Source of the DNA: Diadophis punctatus similis
Lineage: Eukaryota; Chordata; Lepidosauria; Squamata; Dipsadidae
Length of the DNA stretch: 64,000 nt
Assembly: GCA_023053685.1 (NCBI GenBank)
Contig: JALIGW010000063.1
Location: forward strand, 1 to 64,000
Direction: 5' to 3'
Shown in pieces: positions 56,866-64,000 of this stretch (its first letter is position 1; each line of letters opens with the position of its first letter). A program made the position numbers and the translations under genes. The notes beneath the pieces were generated by a model. It had not been told where the DNA came from. It made no database searches and was given only the letters and a program-made list of their open reading frames with translations.

Positions 56866-58439
56866 CTGGAATGGAAACATCCATGAGTTTTAACAGCAGG
56901 AATCTTGATTTCTTATCCCACAAGGTCTTTTCACATTTGAATCTTTCTTTTCTATTTTTGTAACTTGCAAACATCTTAGTTGAGAGAACATGTATTGCTA
57001 CTATCTTTTAAAGTGTAAAACAAAGATTCAGCAAAATTTATAATCATATATTAACAAACTATGTTTTGACCAAATAAATAATTGACAAAATTTGTCAATT
57101 ATAGGAAACATTCTAGAGCAGTTAAAAGATGAATTGAACAAAAAAAAACCTAATAAAGGGATTATTCACTCATTCAAAATATCACGGGAATTACCAGAAA
57201 GCATTGATTTGCCAAGAAGATAGTTGCCAGGCCATTTTCTCCCAGGGAGACCAGATGGGAAATAAAACCAGATGAACTAATCCTATTGTAAGGCTACATT
57301 AATAGAATCTTCCAATTCTGAAAATACCAATCTCTTTACAGCCTTAGGAAGGATCTTCTCTCAGTTTCTTTCTCTGCCCATCCCCCACCCCCTTATCTGA
57401 TAATTCCATAGGAAGCATCTCTGCCTGGTCATGCAAACTCATTCCCACATGTCATTACACTTCCTTAATAGATTGTGGGAATGCTAGTAATATAACTTGA
57501 TTTCAGCAAAGTATTAAACATTTTTCTGAACTGATGATTAGGAACCCAGTTAAATTACGGAAGGATGTTTGATAATGAAATGGATAAAAGCTATCTTAAA
57601 AATGGTACTCAAATATTTTCAATGGTTCTCATAAAAAGCATGAATAACAATTTGTTCTTAGTCATCTATTCAATGTTTTTTATAAATAGGGTTAAAAAGT
57701 TAAATCATTATTATATGGTGCAAGATTTATAATAATTGTTAGAATAATCTGGTTTGATCTCTTTTAAAAAATACAAATTTCCGAGAAAAAATATTTGTTT
57801 TCCTGAGAAAGAGAGATACATAGGGTTTCCTGCCTAAGCAGGGGGTTGGACTAGAAGACCTCCAAGGTCCCTTCCAACTCTGTTATTCTATTCTATAATT
57901 AAAATCCAGATGATTCATACCTGATTTTTTGATAAGAATCATATAATTAATTTGATGATAATGTCATTAATGATGCACAGGAAAAAGGGTGAAGGATACC
58001 AATTTTGATAATATTTGTGAAAATGATGTCAAAATAGTAGTTGATTGCAAATGGAATATAAATCAGCAGTCTAATGCTCATGGGGGGAGGAAGAAATGCA
58101 TCCATAAGAATCTCAGTTTCTAGAACATAAAAAAGAAGATTGTTATGAATGTATTTCTCTTTTGAATTTCTTTCTCTGCCAGTTATGAAGCTGTAGGTTA
58201 TCTCATTCTTATCTGAGCATTCCCTAGGCAGCCTCTCTTCCCCTGTCCCACAAGGTCATTCCCACATATTCTTCTCCTTTAAAACCATCCTAATAGAAGG
58301 ACCAGTTTTAGAGCTGAGCCAGGAAACCAGAAAAGTTCAGGCTCTGTTCACTGATGGTCTTAATAAAAAGACAGAGCAGACATCGGACAGAGAAGATTTA
58401 AATGGGATTCCTGCAGAGGACAATCAAATGTATGAATTT
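56866..58439. other. Intron 3 of V2R locus B
   Basis: Homologous in places to intron 3 of locus A (9511-10440), for example 'cattctagagcag' and 'gggattcctgcagag'. 57825-57900 is a CR1 3' end on the plus strand ('ggttggactagaagacctcc'). Confidence 0.6.
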
Positions 58440-58612
58440 CAAATTTCTTTATTTATTGTTTGTTTGTTTGTTTGTTTTATTTTTATTTATTGATTGATTA
58501 ATTGATTTTTTTAGGATTTGTCAAACAAAAATGAGAACAGGAATAAAAAAATAAAAAAAACAGTGACAGGGACAATAGGCATGTTAGTGCACTTATGCAC
58601 GACCCCCTCATC
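58440..58612 (-). mobile_element. AAAT-tailed LINE, very short 3' fragment
   Basis: (GTTT)n/(ATTG)n tail, 'ggatttgtcaaacaaaaatg' and 'gtgcacttatgcacgacccc', the family 3' end only. Confidence 0.75.
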
Positions 58613-58865
58613 AATTCTGTGGTGCTAATCACAAACCAACGTACACATGACTTGATTTAAAAATGCACTCATCCCTTTTACAGTTAGCAGTTTGTTCATT
58701 ATCAAAATATATCTGTCATGGTGCCCACTGTGTGAATCATTATCTCCCAAGAGATTAGATCGTCTAATCCTGATGGCCTTTTGTAGCACAGGAAGGTTCA
58801 GCTGTGTCACCTCCTTCTCTTTGGGATTCCTTCTCCAAAGGAACTAAGTTTGATGGACCCCTTAC

Positions 58866-59663
58866 CTGTCACGGCTGCAGCCTTGTAGCCCCCAAAGTCT
58901 CTTTGCCCTCCTTCCTTCTCCTCCTGGATCTGGAGGAAGATGCAGCATTCAAGGCATGAGCCAGAGTCTTAATGACAGTGTGAAGAAGGAGTAAATTTGG
59001 AATCTGGATCCCATTTCTTTTGTCTTGGGTCTCCACTGGTGCTTTCTCAGTGCATCTTCTCCGGCCTTTGAAAGAAGAAACATGATTTGAAAAAGAACAG
59101 TGAAAAGACTGATCTATAAATTGGCGTCCCACAAAGAGATCGGGTTCAAAGGAATCATCTTTTGGCCTTTTTTCCTCCTGAAAATTAAAGTTCCAAACAC
59201 TATGAACATATTTGTAAAATCTGCCAAATCCAAACCCTGAAAATCTCCCTAAGGTTGTGGTCATCCAGACTTTGCCTTCAATGGGCCCTGGCAAACCTTC
59301 AAGTGTTGAATGGAAAAGAGAAAATCTTTCCAAAAGGGAAGTATATTCCATGAAGTGAATAAAAACATTGACTTTCCTCCACTTAGAGATGGCATCCCTG
59401 AGGGATCCTTTATGTCCAGTTGTTGATAATAGTAGTGATACAACAACACAAATTCCATTCTTGACAAGCTTTGGAGTAAAAGTTCTAATGAAATTCTCTC
59501 CCTTCTCTGTGTCCAAAACAAAAAGTCCAATCAAGGTCCATCTGAAATGGAGGAGCAGTTGGATAATTGCTGGGTACTGGATCCCTTCTTTGGGGAGCAT
59601 CCGGTGGAAAAAGGGGAATTGCCTTTTATCACTCAGAGCCTCTGAAGCAATTCCATAAATCAT
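58866..59663 (-). pseudogene. V2R locus B exon 3 with premature TGA
   Basis: 798 bases. It opens MIYGIASEALSDKRQF, with '[20 protein letters not shown]' and 'SSSRSRRRRKEG'. The stop (bases 58869-58871) replaces Trp265 of the exon. Donor GTAAGG is good. Confidence 0.9.
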
Positions 59664-60636
59664 CTGAAAATGTAATAAATTCAATGTTATGATTTATGTT
59701 CTATCAAGTCCAAAATATTAGCTTTTAATGAATCCAATTCTTCTAAACATATTAGAATAGTTTATTGTTATTACATATGCCATAAAGAACACAAAATGTG
59801 GAACATTAACATGGCTGAATATAATCATTGAGTTAAAAATATATTTAAAAACAAATAAGAATAGGCAAATCATATTTCTGTATCACCCCTTCAATTTATT
59901 GGTATCTGACCCAGATATGCAGCTCTGAACTGAATTTTCTTTTTCAATTTTTTTTTAATTCTGACCATATAGGAAATATGCTGTCTTACCATACGGGTCT
60001 CAATAGGGCATTGCTATAATGTTTGGTCCTAAATATTGATCTCACTCTCTTTCTTATACAATTGACTTTGAAATAATAGATTTGATGTGTCGTCTATGTT
60101 CGTTGCAAGGGCTTAGGTTTAAACTATTGTGTCAATCTGTTCAAATCTTGAGTAAATAACACCTCAAAATGTTTACTCATTTTTGTGTTGATATTATTGG
60201 CAATTTGGAAGATCTGTTTGTAGCAGCTCATCCATTTCAATGTGCCAAACTCACTGAAGACGATTGCATCTTTCTCTGCCTTGATATCCTGAATTCTTTG
60301 CGAAGGAATCGTTTCAGCTTGTTCTCCGGTTGTACAAGAGACAGGGAGACCACAGCTCCTTATGTACTTTGTTACTTGTACAATCCAAGAGGTCTTTAAC
60401 TGAAGTTTTTCTTGTTCTAACAGACACAATGTTTGGAGCCCATCAGTTTTGATAGCTTTAAATTTACACCATAAATTATGTGCCGTGATTATAGACAAAG
60501 AACGAATTGTATAAATTCCCAATTCAGCCCGGAGGGCAGAAGCTGAAGTCTTTTTATCTACTCTGAAGATATGTCTCAGATGCTGTGATTTTATTTATTA
60601 CAGAAGTGACATCTGATAATCCAAATGTCAGCTCCA

Positions 60637-60701
<65 letters not shown>

Positions 60702-61305
60702 CCTTGGCTTGTATAATTTAGTAATTATGGTTAAGGAAGCTGAATTATCAATAGTAGTGTCACTCTTCCTAAAGCCTGTTTAAAGCCTGTTATTTTTTCA
60801 AGGAAGGATTTTGACATGTTGGCAAAAATGATTCTCATTGTTTAATAAAGTGGCCAATTAATGTTAGTGGTCACGATGGGTATATGGGACATACGGTGTA
60901 TGTTTTGTCAACAGTGTGTAAGAGAATTCATTGACTCTTCTGACAAATCTGGGATTTCTTCACTGTTTAAAATGTTATTGTTTCAGATAAGATCATGTAT
61001 AAAATATTAGCTTCCCATCACGGCCGCACTTTCCCATTGTACAGAAGGCTCTTTCACCACACACAGAGGCCTTCCTCACCTCCACAACTGTGCTTCAGAA
61101 GCCATCAAAGCAATAGATATCAGAGGACATGGCTGCTTTGATCCTAGTCCCTTCCCCACTGTATATCTCAGTCCCCAACCATGACACTTACAATGGCCAT
61201 AGTGAAAAGCAGCTCTTGGTTTCCATAGAGAAGATGTGGTTGGATCTATTTCTCACCCACTACCACCCCTTTCATGCTACCAGATAGAGAAACACACATA
61301 GAAAC
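59664..61305. other. Intron 2 of V2R locus B
   Basis: 61000-61260 resembles intron 2 of locus A at 19350-19610 ('caaccatgacacttacaatg'). A 132-codon minus-strand open stretch (60124-60522) shows no motif I recognise. A TG repeat lies at 60640-60699. Confidence 0.55.
60640..60699 (+). repeat. TG dinucleotide microsatellite
   Basis: About 29 TG units, in intron 2 of locus B but 0.6 kb from the exon 2 donor. Confidence 0.95.
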
Positions 61306-61594
61306 CTGTGGGACTTTGTAGGTGCCTACTAATGTTGACATCTGGATGGAGAAATCCCTGCGTGCTGCATCAAGGACAGCCAATAGGTTGTCTTTCCTTC
61401 CACAGCCGTAGTTGGGAACATTGGCTTCTCCAGTAGAGAGAATGTCCATCAGTGCATCTGAAGTGCCAATTGGGTCCAAATGATTGTCATGGATGTTGTA
61501 GCCAAGTGTGAGATTTTGCAGGAGATGGGGAGTCTTGTTAGTGATTTGGATGGCAAAAATGAAGTGTAAGAGACTACCTATATATCCTTCTCCC
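61306..61594 (-). CDS. V2R locus B exon 2
   Basis: 289 bases, the same length as in locus A. Open, with '[16 protein letters not shown]', '[15 protein letters not shown]' and '[11 protein letters not shown]'. Acceptor CACTAG; donor GTTTCT, a weak match to the consensus. Confidence 0.88.
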
Positions 61595-62265
61595 CTAGTG
61601 TAAAAAACACATACAAGTTATCATCATTACAATTAACAAAAATATTTTTTAAAATATTTCTGTTTTTCTACACTATTGTATTGATTCTGATGACTATTTA
61701 TTCAAAACCAGAGATAAATTACAGTCACACATTAATATTTAATTTAATGACTATTGGAAATGTGGGATGGGGATATTCTCCACTAGGGCAAGAATCACAA
61801 ATATGCCATTATTTGTAGCAGTACTAATTTTCATCAGAACCATCATACAATGACAAGGATACTACATAACTGGAAAAAAAGCCATATTAAAAACAAGTCA
61901 TCCTCTGTTCGTATGCAGACTCCAATACCAATGAGCAGTTACAAAAATGTAGAAATGAGCTGGGAAGGGGAATCTACAACAATCACTACTTTAAAGAAAA
62001 GTCAGTATTAAAGTCTTGAATGTAAGATTGAACAGGGTGAGGAAAATAATGTGGACTTTTTTCAGGTTTACTTTCTGTCCCATCTTTGGATTTGAGTCTC
62101 TTCCACAAGATATTATAAGAGAAAAGAGAAAAGCCATGGAAATCAAAATGATTCAAGAAATTAGTCAGATGTTGCAATATAGAGTAAGTTAAAGAAGAAG
62201 GAAAGAAGAAGAATGTTAGAACTACAAATGGAGGGAATGAAACTCCATCACATTGAATGACTTAC

Positions 62266-62477
62266 CAGTTATTCTGACTATAAGGAGCTACATTGAAAGG
62301 AAATGTTCTCTTGATTATTTCTGTCCAAGAGGTGATTATACTAATGAGATGGTCTCCTGGCTTGTAAAAGCTCCTTTGTCTCTTTCCATTGTGGTGCTCC
62401 AAATTCAGAGGGCACCTCATTCCATGACTCCCAGAGACCGGCTGTGGCACCAGCAGCATTAGAAGTAGGAGATCCAT
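62266..62477 (-). CDS. V2R locus B exon 1
   Basis: MDLLLLMLLVPQPVSG is a signal peptide, followed by 'RCPLNLEHHN' and 'FYKPGDHLISIITS'. 212 bases, phase 2, donor GTAAGT. Confidence 0.88.
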
Positions 62478-63726
62478 AAATCATAGGGCTGAATCAGTCC
62501 TCTTCCTGTTTCTAAACAAGAGCAACAAAAAGAAAAGAAGGCAAAAAGGACACTTTCACAAGAAAGAAGCATCAGTGGCTTTCCTGATTCAGACAGAGAC
62601 AAACTGAGTTTTTCCTGGAAAGGAGAGAAAGGTTCATTCAAGAGAATATCCCCTGCCTGTTCCAAAACTTGTGCCACACGGAAGGCATTTATTCATTTCA
62701 GATGCAAGATCCTTTGCATATTGCTCCAGTCTGAAGTTTACATCAAAGGCAGTCACTGGAGAAGTAGCATAACAGGTCTCAAAGAACGTGATGAAGATAA
62801 TTACAGTGAGAAGCAACTTCACTCAGGATCCTGATGTCCTTCTGGGGTTCCATGTGCACAGGTGTAGCTGGAAAAAAGCATGGTTTTGGAAAACCAGAGA
62901 CATACCACTGGGGCATTCTTCTGTAGTGGTTGTGGTCCTTCTTGTCAGGGCATGTCCCAGAAGTGATGCTGGAGAAAGATATTCAACATCAAGGAAATTG
63001 ATGTTTGGCATCACTTTATCATGATCTCTTATCTCCAGATACTCTGGGGAAGCTCACCCAGGGCTATTGGGTTTGGTGCAACATTAGGTTCTTGACACTT
63101 AGACACTAGTTCTGCCTGTCTTCTATGGCCAAGCAAGCAATCAGTACCTTTAAACCTAATGTCTATCTAATGTTAAGAGTAGAGCACTGTGGGATCTTGT
63201 TTTCTATTAAATCTTTAATGTGTAAATACATGTATTTACACATTAAATACAAATCTCTATTAAATATACAATTTATATAACTCTAAATTGGATCTGATTT
63301 TAAAATTATTTGTGCCTGTAGTGAAATTAGATTTCCCTCTTTTTTGAAATATCGATTTTTCCATAAAAGCTATGAGATAGGAAAGTGACAGCCTATGGAC
63401 TATATAGTTTATTAACTATATTCTTGAGTAAATAGGGAGACAGTTACAGAGTAGACAGAAGATTTAATTTGTTTTTACTTTGTACTCAGTCTCAGTGTTG
63501 TCTTTCCTTATTCATTGAAAAAATTGAAATCTTTATATTTTAATGTTTCTTAATTTATTGAATAAACAATAGTCTGACAGATCTGCAGCCAAGATGGTGG
63601 CGGTGCCCACAGTGTGTTGGATGGAGTGACCTGATTTCTTGCCATACCTACCCAGAAACCTTTTCGGGGGGGTCTGGTGGTCTCCTTTCATTTTCAGTGG
63701 CTGTGTTTGGTGAGGGGGGCCACTTT
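62478..63726. promoter_or_regulatory. Upstream region of V2R locus B
   Basis: 62478-63060 is shared with 20890-21560 upstream of locus A; promoter elements were not resolved. 63100-63580 is AT-rich and unrecognised. 63590-63615 ('gcagccaagatggtggcggt') resembles the start of L1 5' untranslated regions. Confidence 0.45.
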
Positions 63727-64000
63727 GTTTTTTTTTTAAATAAATAATCTTTATTAATTATTTAAAAAAACTAACAAACATACAAACAAACATAAAAACA
63801 TGTGTAAACATATGTATATACAAATAAAGTATCAAATATCTTTGAAAATAGAAAACATTGATCATAGATGTCAACCATCCCGTCGACACTATCCTTTTAC
63901 AGCCTAGTGATACAAAAACATGTTTATTCTATATAGTTATAGTTTACATCATTATCTTCCTTATATCTTCCAATATTTTCCTTATTCTTTTCTATTATTA
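63727..64000 (-). mobile_element. Possible retroelement 3' end, cut by the window
   Basis: Read on the minus strand, the block ends in A-rich sequence with AATAAT/AATAAA-like signals. It could be the 3' end of an L1 running out of the window. Weak. Confidence 0.3.

Noticed and set aside
62634..62822. A short minus-strand frame beginning with a signal-like peptide upstream of locus B
   Set aside because: It lies upstream of the clear exon 1 and the aligned region before locus A is not open in the same way; treated as upstream sequence.

Overview
The window looks like AT-rich genomic DNA from a squamate reptile, most probably a snake. Two things point there. It carries several type-2 vomeronasal receptor (V2R) genes, a family strongly expanded in snakes. 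It is also saturated with LINEs (CR1, an AAAT-tailed CR1/L3-like family, L2, L1), short repeats of a kind I associate with snake genomes, and retrotransposons of the copia and DIRS types. No operons, rRNA, tRNA genes or CRISPR arrays are seen.

Host genes: three V2R loci could be assembled exon by exon from splice sites and reading phase. Each follows the usual six-exon plan: exon 1 signal peptide, exons 2-4 Venus-flytrap ligand-binding domain, exon 5 cysteine-rich linker, exon 6 the seven-helix domain. Locus A (minus strand, exon 1 at 20672-20889, exon 2 at 19697-19985, exon 3 at 11652-12449, exon 4 at 9298-9510) is open in every visible exon; exons 5-6 would lie left of the window. Locus C (plus strand, 31821-44009) has all six exons but is a pseudogene: a SINE in exon 3, a frameshift in exon 3 and a 7-base deletion in exon 6. 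Locus B (minus strand, 62477-46943) has all six exons and carries one visible lesion, a TGA in place of the expected Trp codon just before the end of exon 3. A and B share exon lengths (289, 798 and 213 bases for exons 2, 3 and 4), intron sequence and several hundred bases of upstream sequence, so they are tandem duplicates.

Mobile elements, left to right: a nearly complete copia-type LTR retrotransposon (left edge cut by the window) with an open gag-pol ORF (1-4683); a full-length but decayed AAAT-tailed LINE (about 4830-8990); an L2 inserted inside an older L2 (13013-17190); degenerate tandem repeats of about 180 bases (17571-18090); a CR1 piece (18163-18960); a GC-rich DIRS-type tyrosine-recombinase retrotransposon with inverted terminal repeats and an internal complementary region (about 23987-29970); mixed CR1, LINE, SINE and DNA-transposon pieces in the introns of locus C (33-42 kb); an L1 3' end with a 16-base target-site duplication, itself interrupted by a second AAAT-tailed LINE (48261-52886); and smaller fragments to the right edge.

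The region reads as a receptor-gene cluster that expanded by tandem and inverted duplication, decays by ordinary mutation, and keeps growing through nested retrotransposition. I found no wholly new system. The most notable items are the young copia element with a half-tRNA primer site and an in-frame captured L2 tail, the near-intact DIRS element, and a V2R splice donor formed by the first bases of a GT microsatellite.
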